Made by a program: the position numbers and the translations under genes
NCBI RefSeq assembly: GCF_026229185.1
Contig: NZ_JAGGJA010000005.1
Location: 248,001-312,000 of the forward strand
DNA length: 64,000 nt
Origin: Fodinibius salsisoli
GTDB lineage: Bacteria > Bacteroidota > Rhodothermia > Balneolales > Balneolaceae
Direction: 5' to 3'
Shown here: piece after piece, positions 32,893 to 42,124 of the stretch
Layout of the letters: each line of letters starts with the position of its first letter
How positions within the stretch are numbered: the stretch's first letter is position 1
The notes under the pieces: model-generated
Told to the model about the DNA's origin: nothing
Databases searched by the model: none
What the model saw: the letters and a program-made list of their open reading frames with translations, nothing else

Positions 32893-34359
32893 ATGGTACC
32901 TGTAAAATCAATCATCCAGATAGATAGAGATTCTCAGCAAGCTGTTTTTCTACAAATAGCGAATGCCCTGATCAGGGAAATAAAACGCGGGCGCATCCGC
33001 CCCGGAACACGGTTGCCCGGGACTCGGAACCTTGCCGATTCGCTAGAGATCCATCGAAATACGGCGGTATCGGCGTATGATGAACTTGCCGCCCAGGGTT
33101 GGACCGAAACACGGGCCTCGAAAGGAACGTTTGTAAAGACTTGTCTGCCCGATTTGTCCCCCCATCCACTGAAAACAGACCAGATGGATAAACCGGAGAT
33201 GGTCCCGGAATCAGGGTATGAGATCAGCGAGTTACCTTTTGAGCCGCGCAGCAGTCCAGATATTCCAGCAGGATTTCTTGCACTTAATGATGGCTCTCCC
33301 GATGTGCGGTTGACGCCCGTCAGTGCACTGGCCAAAGCATACCGCCGGGTGATGCATCGAGGCCTTAAGCTTTCTTATGGTGATGAAGCGGGAGATATCC
33401 ACACGCGAAAGGTATTTGCTGACTACCTGAACGAAACGCGCGGCCTTCAGGCAAAACCGGAAAATCTGCTCATCACCCGGGGCAGTCAAATGGCACTTTA
33501 TCTTGCTATTATGGCCGTTGTGGATGCTGGTGAGCACGTAGTGATGGCGGAGCAGAGTTATCACAGCGTGGAACATGTATTTAACTGGGCGGGGGCTGTT
33601 ATCCATCGGGTGCCCATTGATGATAAGGGAATTGATGTGAATGCGCTCGAGAAACTTTGCCAGAGGACCCAGATCAAAGCGATTTATGTGGTTCCGCATC
33701 ACCAGTATCCAACGACTGTAAGTCTTGTTCCACAGCGACGGATGAAGCTGTTGGATATGGCTAAAAAGTACGGTTTTGCTATTATTGAGGACGATCATGA
33801 TTTCGATTTCCACTATAAAAGCAGTCCCATCTTGCCTTTGGCCAGCTCCGATTACCGGGGACAAGTCATTTATACCGGCTCTTTTAGCAAAACAATCGCT
33901 CCTTCATTTCGGATTGGATTTATGACTGCACCGAATAACATTATCCAAAAGGCCCGTAAAATTCGCCGGATCGTTGACCGGCAAGGCGATCAAATCCTGG
34001 AAAAAGCCCTCGCTGAACTTATTCAAGAGGGGGAAGTAAGACGACATCTGAGAAAAACACTTAACATATACAATAAGCGCAGAAATATTTTTTGCCGTCT
34101 CTTGCGTGAAAAGCTAAGCGATTACCTGCATTTTAATATTCCAGATGGGGGAATGGCGCTGTGGTTACAGTTTGATACGCCACTGAATCCCGACCGCTTT
34201 TGCGGAGAGCTGGAGGATGAAGGAATCTTTTTATCGCCCGATAACTTGTATGAAATGACGAACGGGAAATATGCTGTGCGTATCGGTTTTGCCTCGCTCA
34301 ATGAAGAAGAGATCGAGCAGACTGTGGAGGCGTTTGCAGAAGTCTTGAAGACAATGTGA
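32893..34359 (+). CDS. MocR/PdxR-like GntR regulator with aminotransferase domain
   Basis: A 488-residue MocR-type regulator. An N-terminal GntR winged helix (about 12-80; LIREIKRGRIRPGTRLPGTRNLADSLEIHRNTAVSAYDEL) precedes a fold-type I aminotransferase domain (about 110-485). The PLP lysine is in YTGSFSKTIAPSFRIGF, and VVPHHQYPTTVSL and IIEDDHDFDFHY are typical. Such proteins sense PLP or an amino acid and control nearby genes. Here the divergent PNPOx-like and LysE genes are the obvious candidates. The PLP lysine is present, so ligand binding is plausible. Effector and targets are not shown. Confidence 0.93.
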   Translation: MVPVKSIIQIDRDSQQAVFLQIANALIREIKRGRIRPGTRLPGTRNLADSLEIHRNTAVSAYDELAAQGWTETRASKGTFVKTCLPDLSPHPLKTDQMDKPEMVPESGYEISELPFEPRSSPDIPAGFLALNDGSPDVRLTPVSALAKAYRRVMHRGLKLSYGDEAGDIHTRKVFADYLNETRGLQAKPENLLITRGSQMALYLAIMAVVDAGEHVVMAEQSYHSVEHVFNWAGAVIHRVPIDDKGIDVNALEKLCQRTQIKAIYVVPHHQYPTTVSLVPQRRMKLLDMAKKYGFAIIEDDHDFDFHYKSSPILPLASSDYRGQVIYTGSFSKTIAPSFRIGFMTAPNNIIQKARKIRRIVDRQGDQILEKALAELIQEGEVRRHLRKTLNIYNKRRNIFCRLLREKLSDYLHFNIPDGGMALWLQFDTPLNPDRFCGELEDEGIFLSPDNLYEMTNGKYAVRIGFASLNEEEIEQTVEAFAEVLKTM

Positions 34360-34370
34360 CTTGGGCCTCA

Positions 34371-35012
34371 TTATCTTACAGGGAAATATGCTTTCTTGCA
34401 ATAGATCCATTTCCATTCTTTCCAGGAATCTACTAATTTGGCTTTAACGGGATTTGATAAAATATATCGAATAATATTTTCTCGTTCTTCGTCACCTCTG
34501 ACCAAGTGATCATAACTTTCATGTTGCCAAAAAGAACCTGTTTTATTAAGTAGTTTATTAGCTTGATATGCAGTTGAGCCCTTGATGAGTTTAAGAATGT
34601 TAGTTACTGGATATTGGGAGTCTGTAGAGCGAGATTTATCTCGCTCATATAATTTGAATAAAAGGTGAACATGGTTTGGCATTATACAGTAGCATATCAA
34701 TAAATACTTTCGGTTGTCAAAACTATGGAGTTTATTCGCTACTATTTCAGCTATTTTATCCTCTTTTAACCAACAAACACTATTTTTAGACTGATCAAGA
34801 ATGCGGTCGAATTTCGCAAAATATTTTTCCTGCTGAGCTTTTTTAGATTCAGATACTGCATCAGAGTTTATTCCTTCAGACAATTTATAATATTCGTCCC
34901 TTAATTTTGCTACAGCGTCTTTAGGAAGGGAGTTAGCTAATCGGAAAGTTATAAAAAATTCGCCTTGTGGAGGTTGATAGTGCGGGAGATTGCGTCGATA
35001 ATAATTACTCAT
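34371..35012 (-). CDS. REP-associated tyrosine transposase (RAYT)
   Basis: A Y1-type HUH nuclease of the TnpA_REP family, about 213 residues from ATG 35012 (MSNYYRRNLPHYQPPQGEFFITFRL). Metal-binding motif MPNHVHLLFK is at 111-120 and the catalytic Tyr is in SFWQHESYDHL (about 161-171). NPVKAKLV closes the family core. REP-like palindromes lie upstream (35073-35138) and inside the coding sequence (34627-34646, encoding ERDKSRS at about 123-129). Enzymes of this family act on REP hairpins and are usually single-copy domesticated transposases. The gene stands between the MocR gene and mutS2. Confidence 0.88.
   Translation of the reverse strand: MSNYYRRNLPHYQPPQGEFFITFRLANSLPKDAVAKLRDEYYKLSEGINSDAVSESKKAQQEKYFAKFDRILDQSKNSVCWLKEDKIAEIVANKLHSFDNRKYLLICYCIMPNHVHLLFKLYERDKSRSTDSQYPVTNILKLIKGSTAYQANKLLNKTGSFWQHESYDHLVRGDEERENIIRYILSNPVKAKLVDSWKEWKWIYCKKAYFPVR
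34627..34646. repeat. REP-like palindrome inside the RAYT gene
   Basis: gagcgagatttatctcgctc is an inverted repeat (9-bp arms, 2-base centre). It shares the CGAGATnnATCTCG core with the palindrome upstream of the same gene and is preceded by tgta in a similar way. It falls in the stretch after the HUH motif, so it adds residues without breaking the frame. Confidence 0.7.
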
Positions 35013-35072
35013 GATGAATAGATTTTCTAGTCTATTCAGCAAATAAAGAAAAGTTCTAAAATAAAGCAAAGT

Positions 35073-35138
35073 ATGTAGCTCGAGATGAGTGGATTATATT
35101 ACTTTACAAAAGTGTTCGAGATGAATCTCGAACTACAT
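35073..35138. repeat. REP-like palindrome unit upstream of RAYT
   Basis: The ends atgtagctcgagat and atctcgaactacat form a 14-bp inverted repeat with one mismatch, and gttcgagatgaatctcgaac (35114-35133) is a 9-bp hairpin on its own. Such REP pairs are the usual substrate of the adjacent RAYT. Confidence 0.75.
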
Positions 35139-35162
35139 AGAACTGCGGCTTGAATCAATAGC

Positions 35163-37562
35163 TCATTTAAACTCCACCACTGTACAGCCGGCGCCACCTT
35201 GTTGGATGGGAGCCATCCTGTAACTCTTCACCTCTTTGCGCTTATCCAGGTACTCATGAACCAGTCCTTTAAGAATACCTTCTCCCTTGCCGTGGATAAT
35301 CTGCACTTCGTTACGTCCGGCAGCCACGGCATCGTCAATATATCGCTCCACTTTTTTCATGGCCGGGCGCCCCCGCATACCGCGAATTTCAATTTGGGGC
35401 TGCACTACCTTATAGCGGCTACCGCCCTCAATATTCACCTTTATTCTCTGTTTAGCCTTCTTTTGGGAAGCATCCTGAACCTTGATAAGGTTCTTGTATT
35501 TCGTTTTGAGTCGCAGTCCCCCGGCTGAAACAACGGCATTATTCCCATTTATTTCCTTCAGTTCACCGGTTGTCTGAGCATCCTGCAGGCGTACTTTGTC
35601 TCCTACCTGTGGCCTTTCAGAGGCATCTTCATAGTCAGGCCCCCCACCTTCAACTTCTTCGAGTTCAGAAGCTACTCTTTGCTTAAAGTCTTTCACTTCT
35701 TCCCGGGCCTGGCGTATGGTCTCATCATCTTTTTGGCCCCTTTGGACAATTTTCTCAACGGCCTGTTCAATTTTTTGATTGGCAGAATCCATAATGGATT
35801 TTGCTTCATTGAGTGCCTTTTCCCGAATTTCCTTCTTTTCCTTTTCAATGGCTGATCGCTTTTCTTCATAACGGTGGCGCTCTTTTTCGGTATCCGCTTT
35901 CAGGGAGTCATATTTTTTCTTCAGCTGGTCGGCTTCCTGAGTCTTTGCTTCCAGCTCGGCAATGAGTGTTTCCATATCCCGCTTGCCCTCACCAAGCAAA
36001 GTTCTGGCTTTCTGCAGCAGGGATTGTTGTAGCTGCATTCGTTCGGCAATTTCGAAGGCATAGCTGCTGCCGGGCACTCCTTTTTTAAATCGATAGGTCG
36101 GGGATAACGTCTCTTGGTCAAATTCCATAGAACCGTTAACCGTGTACTCATGATCATGGGCAAAAACCTTGAGCGAGCCATGATGGGTCGTTACAATCAC
36201 TTTGGCGCGGCGTTCAATCAGGATTTCAATAAGCGCCTGAAACAGGGCCCCGCCTTCCTCCGGGTCGGTTCCGGCGGCCGCCTCATCAATGAGTACCAGG
36301 CTGTGCTCGTCGGCGTGAGCAATGGTGTGCTTCATCCATTCCAGGCGAGAAGAAAAGGTGCTCAAGTCATTTTCAATAGACTGGTCGTCGCCCATATCCA
36401 CAAAGATGTTGCTGAAGACCGGAAGTTCAGAACTGTCGCGGGCAGGAATGGCAAAGCCGGACTGCATCATTATGGAACAAAGTCCAAGCGTTTTAAGTGC
36501 TACCGATTTACCACCCGCATTGGGACCCGTAATCATCAGGCAGCGTTCTTCCTCCGAGAGTTCCATATCCAAAGGTACAACCTTTTCCTGTTGTCCCTCC
36601 GAAAGCTCTTTGTTTTTCAGAAGAAGTTGGGGATTATAGGTCTCTTTCAAATAAAGATGATTGGTTTCTGAAACGACCGGCACAAAGCTATCCAGGTTGT
36701 TGCTGAGCTGGGCTTTGGAGGCAATAACATCGATGGTGCCCAGAACTTCCAGGTTTTGATGAATAGACGACCGATGACTGCGGATTTCACCGGTAAGTTC
36801 TCGCAAAATGCGTTCAATTTCACGCTGTTCCTCTGATTCTAACTGGCGTATTTCATTATTGATATTCAGCGCTTCGACCGGTTCCAGGTACACGGTTTGA
36901 CCCGATGAGGATACATCATGAATAAATCCTTTAACCTTACGTTTGTATTCGGCCAGCACCGGAATCACCATGCGTCCATTTCGGATGGTGGGTCCTTCAT
37001 CAGAGGCCCGTCCCTGTTTGGATACACGACTCATCACCCGGTTGATGGTGGTTCGCAGGTCATTACGCTTATTGTTGAGTCTTTTCCGAATAGATTGCAG
37101 CTCTCGACTGGCATCGTTTCGCAGCTCGCCGTTATCGGTTAATACCCCTTTAAGTGTCTCTTCTAACTCTTTAAGCGGAATGAGTCCGATCGAAATTTTT
37201 TGAAGCTCAGGATAGTCTTCTACCCGGTCATCCAGATAGGCTTTAATACGCCGGGCGGTAATGGAAACTTCCAGTATTTCAAGGAATACGGGAAGGGGCA
37301 GAATTCGGTTTTCAGCGCGGGCTTTTTTGAGCTGATCTCGGACGTCGTGCAGATTATTGAGAGGGAAGGCCGTGTCGTTCAGGAGCAAGTCCATCATCTC
37401 TTTGGTCTGTTGGAGCCTGCGCTGGATGACTTGCCGGTCGGAATGGGGCATCATGGACGCCAGCTGTTCCCGGGCCATTTCTGATCGCGCGTGTTTAAGG
37501 GTTGCGGCGCGGATGGTCTCAAAGCCAATTTTATCCGTTAACTGATCCGGAAATAGATGCAT
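35163..37562 (-). CDS. mutS2: Endonuclease MutS2
   Basis: A 799-residue MutS2 protein. In other bacteria it limits homologous recombination or rescues stalled ribosomes; which role applies here is not known. The MutS core with clamp helices is followed by an ATPase domain: Walker A ITGPNAGGKSVALKT, Walker B LVLIDEAAAGTDPEEGG and the switch THHGSLKVFA. A long charged coiled coil (about 510-640) precedes a KOW-like linker and the C-terminal Smr nuclease domain (VQIIHGKGEGILKGLVHEYL). The N-terminal mismatch-recognition domain of MutS is absent, as expected. It stands alone on the - strand. Confidence 0.95.
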   Translation of the reverse strand: MHLFPDQLTDKIGFETIRAATLKHARSEMAREQLASMMPHSDRQVIQRRLQQTKEMMDLLLNDTAFPLNNLHDVRDQLKKARAENRILPLPVFLEILEVSITARRIKAYLDDRVEDYPELQKISIGLIPLKELEETLKGVLTDNGELRNDASRELQSIRKRLNNKRNDLRTTINRVMSRVSKQGRASDEGPTIRNGRMVIPVLAEYKRKVKGFIHDVSSSGQTVYLEPVEALNINNEIRQLESEEQREIERILRELTGEIRSHRSSIHQNLEVLGTIDVIASKAQLSNNLDSFVPVVSETNHLYLKETYNPQLLLKNKELSEGQQEKVVPLDMELSEEERCLMITGPNAGGKSVALKTLGLCSIMMQSGFAIPARDSSELPVFSNIFVDMGDDQSIENDLSTFSSRLEWMKHTIAHADEHSLVLIDEAAAGTDPEEGGALFQALIEILIERRAKVIVTTHHGSLKVFAHDHEYTVNGSMEFDQETLSPTYRFKKGVPGSSYAFEIAERMQLQQSLLQKARTLLGEGKRDMETLIAELEAKTQEADQLKKKYDSLKADTEKERHRYEEKRSAIEKEKKEIREKALNEAKSIMDSANQKIEQAVEKIVQRGQKDDETIRQAREEVKDFKQRVASELEEVEGGGPDYEDASERPQVGDKVRLQDAQTTGELKEINGNNAVVSAGGLRLKTKYKNLIKVQDASQKKAKQRIKVNIEGGSRYKVVQPQIEIRGMRGRPAMKKVERYIDDAVAAGRNEVQIIHGKGEGILKGLVHEYLDKRKEVKSYRMAPIQQGGAGCTVVEFK

Positions 37563-37846
37563 GAAGAAGTAGAAAGTGTATTTCGTTTTAAATCAATCAA
37601 AATATAAGCTTAATTCGGCGGAATGATGAATGATAATTATGAGGAGAAGGTCTTTTAGATTAATATAGGGTTGACTTAGATTGTACCGGGGTATATGAGC
37701 ATGATTTGCAAAGCTTTAATAAGTTGCCTAAGATGAAATTAATATTGATTTCAAGGAACAACCTCCAAAAGACATTGATATCAATCAGTGTTAAGGATAG
37801 TTATATGCTTAGCTGTATTTAATTTTCACCTTAAATGAGGGTAGGT

Positions 37847-38413
37847 ATGAATACACAAATATCAATGAAGAAAGTTGTATTGCCAGTATTGGTAACGGTG
37901 TTGAGTTTTGGTTTGCTTACAGGATGTGGAAACTCAGACACTGATAAATCCAATGGCGAGGATATGTCTATGACGGGCGACCAGACCATGACACAACAGC
38001 GGATGAGTGAGGGAGACACCGAAGCGGCTATGAACGAGCCTCAAACATTTGAGGCAACCCTGCAGGGTTCAAACGAAGTTCCGGAAGTGAATACTGATGC
38101 AACCGGAGACGCAATGGTTACTCTTAATGGTGATAGTATTCATGTGCAGGGGCAGTTTTCCGGGTTAAGCAGTGTATACACCGCTTCTCATATCCATGAA
38201 GGAGCCAAAGGAGAGAACGGAGGACCTATCCTGACGCTGAAACCAGAATTGGGGAACGATAAGATGTCTGGAATGTTTGATGGATCCTATCAGTTGGATG
38301 ATACTCAAATAAAGGCCCTTAAGGAGGGAAGTCTATATATAAACGTGCATTCAGAAAACCATAAACCGGGTGAAATACGCGGACAGCTTACCGCCACCGA
38401 TGACGGTATGTAG
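37847..38413 (+). CDS. CHRD domain lipoprotein
   Basis: A roughly 189-residue exported protein. The lipoprotein signal has VLPVLVTVLSFGLLTGCGNS with the lipobox Cys. After a Met/Asp/Ser-rich spacer comes a CHRD domain (about 65-190) with QGSNEVPEVNTDATGDAMVTL, ASHIHEGAKGENGGPIL and YINVHSENHKPGEIRGQL. CHRD domains occur in chordin and in many bacterial exported proteins, and their role in bacteria is not known. In-frame ATGs are at 37835, 37847 and 37865; I take 37847, though 37865 (MKKVVLPVL) is as likely. It ends at a rho-independent terminator. Confidence 0.85.
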   Translation: MNTQISMKKVVLPVLVTVLSFGLLTGCGNSDTDKSNGEDMSMTGDQTMTQQRMSEGDTEAAMNEPQTFEATLQGSNEVPEVNTDATGDAMVTLNGDSIHVQGQFSGLSSVYTASHIHEGAKGENGGPILTLKPELGNDKMSGMFDGSYQLDDTQIKALKEGSLYINVHSENHKPGEIRGQLTATDDGM

Positions 38414-38436
38414 GTATTTGCTTATTTAACATCATT

Positions 38437-38472
38437 AAAAGGCAGGTCTGGCATTCAGGGCTGCCTTTTTTA
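38437..38472 (+). terminator. Intrinsic terminator after CHRD gene
   Basis: aaaaggcag pairs with ctgcctttt around a 15-base loop, followed by a T tract. It closes the CHRD lipoprotein gene before the alkaline phosphatase gene. Confidence 0.8.
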
Positions 38473-38657
38473 TTGGGATGTTTTTATTTATTAGTTCCAG
38501 CACTGATAATCCACCCCCGGTTTGGTGAAAATGATAGCAGTTCATCACTATGGGTGGGAACTATATATTCTTACATAAATTTACAGTACCTTAATTCGTT
38601 CAATGAATTCAGATATATATTTTAAAGCGATACACAAATTTTACGGACATTATTTTT

Positions 38658-40298
38658 ATGAATAACTTTAAAGCAATTCTTCTCACCTTAACAGCAATTC
38701 TTCTTCCATTTACCGGATTTGCTCAAACAACGAATGTACCGGATGATAGTCCCAAGCTTGTTGTCGGTATCGTTGTAGACCAAATGAGGTATAATTATTT
38801 GCCACTGTATTGGAATAAGTTCGAAGAGGGAGGCTTTAAACGATTGATCAATGAAGGGTACAGCTTCAAAAATAACCACTATAATTATTTTCCCACCTAT
38901 ACCGGCCCGGGACATGCAGCTATTTATACGGGCACAACGCCTTCGGTTAACGGCATCGTAGGCAATTCCTGGTATGATCGTTCGATTAATAAAAATATGT
39001 ATGTCGTATCTGATTCATCCGTTATGCCGGTTGGTACAAATAGCGCTGCCGGTAAGATGTCTCCGGCTAATCTGATAAGCTCAACGGTTACGGATGAGCT
39101 TAAGACCGCAAAGAGAAATAGCAAGGTGGTAGCCGTTTCCATCAAGGACCGCGGAGCTGTTTTGCCTGCCGGACACTTAGGCGATGGAGCTTATTGGTAT
39201 GATGGAAATTCAGGAAAATTTATCACCAGTTCCTGGTACATAGATGAGCTGCCGGGATGGGTAAAAGAATTCAATGAAGAAGGATTGGCTAAAGAACTCA
39301 ACAGCCGTACCTGGGAAACGCTGTTGCCGATCGAGCGGTATACCGAAAGTAATCCTGATAATACGCCTTATGAGGGCACCCTGGGAGATAAAGAAAATCC
39401 GGTATTTCCGTACGACCTTGATGAATATGCCGGTAAAGATACCTACAATATTCTTAAAAGCACTCCTTTTGGGAATACGTTGGTTCAAGCCTTTGCCCGG
39501 CGAGCATTAGATGCCGAACAGTTGGGAAGTGATGAGATCACCGATTTCTTGAGCATAAGTTTTTCTTCGACCGATTATGTAGGGCATAAATTCGGTCCTC
39601 ATTCCATAGAGCTCCAGGATACCTATATGCGGTTAGATCGTGAATTGGCAGAGCTCTTTAATTATTTGGATCAGAAGGTAGGAGAAGGAGAATATGTGGT
39701 GATGTTAACATCGGACCATGGCGCGGTTGATGTACCTGCCGAACTCATGGATAAAAAACTGCCGGGTGGTTATTTCAACAGTGACGTTGTGATCGATGTG
39801 TTGGGGCGCTACCTGGATAATACCTATGGCCAAGCCGATTGGATTGAAGCCTATGCCAATCAGCAGGTTTATTTGAACCATGAACTGCTACAAGAAAATG
39901 AGATTGATTTGAAATCGATGCAGCGGGATGTGGCTGATTTTCTGCGCCAGTTTGAAGCGGTACAATCTACCAATACGGCGTATAATTTCCAGTATAAAAA
40001 CTATAGCGGAGATTACCAGGAGATGTATCAGCGGGGGTATCAACACGATCGGTCGGGGGATGTGTATATACAGTTGAAGCCCGGCTGGCTGGATAGTAGC
40101 TATGGAACGGGAACATCACATGGCTCGCCCTATAACTATGACACCCACGTGCCGTTGCTGTTTTACGGATGGAATATTCCACATGGGGCAACCAATCAAA
40201 AGACTGTTATTCCACAGATAGCTCCAACGATCTCTGCTATCCTGAATATTGGGTTTCCCAATGGATCTGCGGCCGAAGTGTTGAAATTTGAGCAGTAA
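38658..40298 (+). CDS. pafA: PafA-type alkaline phosphatase
   Basis: A 546-residue secreted alkaline phosphatase superfamily enzyme matching PafA, the phosphate-insensitive phosphomonoesterase of Bacteroidota, including its length. Signal peptide about 1-22 (FTGFAQ). The nucleophile Thr is in YFPTYTGPGHAAIYTG. Asn in GIVGNSWYD and the pair Lys/Arg in VSIKDRGAVLPAGH correspond to the PafA active-site Thr/Asn/Lys/Arg set. Zn-binding Asp/His are seen in LVVGIVVDQMRYN, SSTDYVGHKFG, TSDHGAVDVP and YDTHVPLLFYG. It should release phosphate from organic phosphomonoesters in the periplasm. It stands alone. Confidence 0.88.
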   Translation: MNNFKAILLTLTAILLPFTGFAQTTNVPDDSPKLVVGIVVDQMRYNYLPLYWNKFEEGGFKRLINEGYSFKNNHYNYFPTYTGPGHAAIYTGTTPSVNGIVGNSWYDRSINKNMYVVSDSSVMPVGTNSAAGKMSPANLISSTVTDELKTAKRNSKVVAVSIKDRGAVLPAGHLGDGAYWYDGNSGKFITSSWYIDELPGWVKEFNEEGLAKELNSRTWETLLPIERYTESNPDNTPYEGTLGDKENPVFPYDLDEYAGKDTYNILKSTPFGNTLVQAFARRALDAEQLGSDEITDFLSISFSSTDYVGHKFGPHSIELQDTYMRLDRELAELFNYLDQKVGEGEYVVMLTSDHGAVDVPAELMDKKLPGGYFNSDVVIDVLGRYLDNTYGQADWIEAYANQQVYLNHELLQENEIDLKSMQRDVADFLRQFEAVQSTNTAYNFQYKNYSGDYQEMYQRGYQHDRSGDVYIQLKPGWLDSSYGTGTSHGSPYNYDTHVPLLFYGWNIPHGATNQKTVIPQIAPTISAILNIGFPNGSAAEVLKFEQ

Positions 40299-40446
40299 AT
40301 TAATGCTTGTATCTATTTTTCCGGTACACTTAAAAGTGCTGGGGAAGTAAGTCTATTTTTATTCTCTCAACGCGTTATGCGGTTAACATTGATTGGAATA
40401 AAAGACAATCTATCAATTTAGTGATTAATTTTGTCTTAAAGAGTCT

Positions 40447-40469
40447 CTTCCCCTGCGGAGTAGGGGAAG
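40447..40469. repeat. Hairpin-type intergenic repeat (pafA/crcB gap)
   Basis: cttcccct and aggggaag pair around a 7-base loop in the 256-base gap between pafA and crcB. The layout (ctcttcccctgcggag...agataagatgggg) resembles common Bacteroidota intergenic repeats. No T tract follows, so I do not call a terminator. Confidence 0.5.
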
Positions 40470-40554
40470 AATAAGATGGGGTCAACAACAAGATGTTCAT
40501 AAAAGCCAAATGGGGTGATAAAGTCTTCCAATTCGAACAGCACAAGGGATTCTC

Positions 40555-40929
40555 TCAAATAACTTTCCCAAAGTGAAAGCCGAGCCATACAAAAAGAAGT
40601 CCGAATACCAGGCTGCTGCCAGCATAGAGAAAGGCATATCCGGTATGCTCATGTTGTAGCAGGGAGAAGAACTCAAAAGAAAATGAGGAAAAGGTGGTGA
40701 AGCCCCCACAAAATCCTGTGGCCAACAGTAGACGAGCATTTTGATTAAGGTGTTCGGGGAGCGTAGCAGCAATGATAATGCCAATCAGTAATGAGCCCGC
40801 TAAGTTAACGATGAATGTCCCTACAGGGAAAATCGGCGACCAGTTTAACTTGATATAGTAAGCTATCAGGTAGCGGAAAATGCTTCCGAAGAAACCACCG
40901 ATTCCCACAAAAAGGATAGATTGCAGCAT
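40555..40929 (-). CDS. crcB: Fluoride exporter CrcB/FluC
   Basis: A 124-residue dual-topology membrane protein that exports fluoride as a dimer. Four hydrophobic segments are clear. The family signatures GIGGFFGSIFRYLIAYY near the N-terminus and ATGFCGGFTTFSSFSFEFFSLL (split around the GGFTTFSSFS core) in helix 3 are intact. Bacterial genes often sit behind a fluoride riboswitch, but I could not fit one to the upstream sequence. It is followed by no operon partner; the upstream genes on the same strand are PCu(A)C and SCO. Confidence 0.95.
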   Translation of the reverse strand: MLQSILFVGIGGFFGSIFRYLIAYYIKLNWSPIFPVGTFIVNLAGSLLIGIIIAATLPEHLNQNARLLLATGFCGGFTTFSSFSFEFFSLLQHEHTGYAFLYAGSSLVFGLLFVWLGFHFGKVI

Positions 40930-41042
40930 ACGGACTATTTACTTTATTAATCAAATTTAAATGTTCTTGTGTCAGGCCGAAGGCATCAGCCAATCCGGAG
41001 TTATAGGAAATAAAACTCCACTGACATACCATAAGACATTAC

Positions 41043-41507
41043 TTATTGCTGCACTTTTACCGGCACTCGGATAGAATGTGTGCCCACTCGGTTAAAAGTG
41101 ATGTCAACGTCAATGGAGTCGCCTACAGCCAGGTCTTCTTTCAATTTCATAAGCATAATATGAAGTCCATTGGGTTTAAAGTACAGATCCTCGCCAGAGG
41201 GAATAACCTGTCCGGGAGCAGGCCGCATCCCAATGATACCATTTTCGCCTTTATAAGTCTCATGAATGCCAGCATTTGCAGCTATAGGACTTGCTATGTT
41301 GCTAATACTGTCTCGGGAAGCGGTTCCATTGCTGATGCTCATATAGACCGCACTGGATTGTCCCTGGGCAGCAGGCCGGGCCCATCCGTCAGATAGTTCA
41401 ATCTTTCCAAGGATAACGGGCTCTTTCTCAGGATCACCAGAACTGCATCCGATAAGAAAAGTAGTAACTAAAAATACGGTTAAGCAGAACAAACGGGTAG
41501 AAAACAT
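41043..41507 (-). CDS. Copper chaperone PCu(A)C
   Basis: A 154-residue lipoprotein (lipobox TTFLIGC, Cys at about residue 21) of the PCu(A)C family, which delivers Cu(I) to the CuA site of cytochrome c oxidase in the periplasm. The copper-binding His/Met pattern is visible: AGIHETYKGENGIIGMRPAPG, split as His and Met about 12 residues apart, then NGLHIMLMKL (H-x-M). It sits 2 bases downstream of the SCO gene, so they are one transcript and very likely partners in oxidase assembly. Confidence 0.92.
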   Translation of the reverse strand: MFSTRLFCLTVFLVTTFLIGCSSGDPEKEPVILGKIELSDGWARPAAQGQSSAVYMSISNGTASRDSISNIASPIAANAGIHETYKGENGIIGMRPAPGQVIPSGEDLYFKPNGLHIMLMKLKEDLAVGDSIDVDITFNRVGTHSIRVPVKVQQ

Positions 41508-41509
41508 AA

Positions 41510-42100
41510 TCAGCGAATTTTTTGAAGATCTTCAATAACGTTTTCCGGCGGTACCACATTGGCGGGGTATTCTTTTCGAATACGGCCCTCTTCGTCCATA
41601 ATATAGATGGTATTTGAGTGTTTCATGGCGTACTCACTACTATCCCGATGGAGAGAGTCAACCCGGGTTTTAATAGCTGTAATTTCTAACTTCGAAAGCA
41701 GGGAATCAACCTCTGCCGGTTGACCGGTAAGCAGTGAAAACTGCTCATTCAATTTATACAACTTTTTGTATTTGGCAAGTACCGAAGGCGTATCCCGTTC
41801 CGGATCAAAGCTAATTTCGATAAACTGAATACCAGTCGTATCGGCCAGCTGGCTCTGGATATTTTTCATATTAGCCGTGATAACCGGGCATACGTCCGGA
41901 CAATGGGTAAAGATAAAGGTAATGACGGACGTCTGACCTTTAAAGTCCTCCGGAAAATTGACAGCAGAGCCATCCTCATTAACCAATGAAAAGTTCGTGT
42001 CTTCAAAATTAGGAATAACATCCGGATTGCTACAGGCTGTAGCGAGGCAAAAAAGCCCGGCTAACAGCATAAATACGATTGGTCTATTTTTCATAACCAT
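41510..42100 (-). CDS. SCO family copper chaperone
   Basis: A 196-residue thioredoxin-fold lipoprotein (lipobox LFCLATAC) of the SCO1/SenC family, which helps copper insertion into cytochrome oxidase CuA. The CxxxC copper motif is in FTHCPDVCPVITANM, and the conserved His in YAMKHSNTIYIMDEEG. The order is SCO then PCu(A)C, separated by 2 bases, and downstream of the TonB copper-receptor gene, which lies 24 bases upstream. The grouping argues for one copper-supply operon. Confidence 0.95.
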   Translation of the reverse strand: MVMKNRPIVFMLLAGLFCLATACSNPDVIPNFEDTNFSLVNEDGSAVNFPEDFKGQTSVITFIFTHCPDVCPVITANMKNIQSQLADTTGIQFIEISFDPERDTPSVLAKYKKLYKLNEQFSLLTGQPAEVDSLLSKLEITAIKTRVDSLHRDSSEYAMKHSNTIYIMDEEGRIRKEYPANVVPPENVIEDLQKIR

Positions 42101-42124
42101 TAAATATAGTGCTCTGTGCAGTGG

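Noticed and set aside
40930-41042. Possible fluoride riboswitch upstream of crcB
   Set aside because: The - strand has ctgatg and a ggcc-containing stretch, but the conserved order of the fluoride riboswitch could not be fitted.
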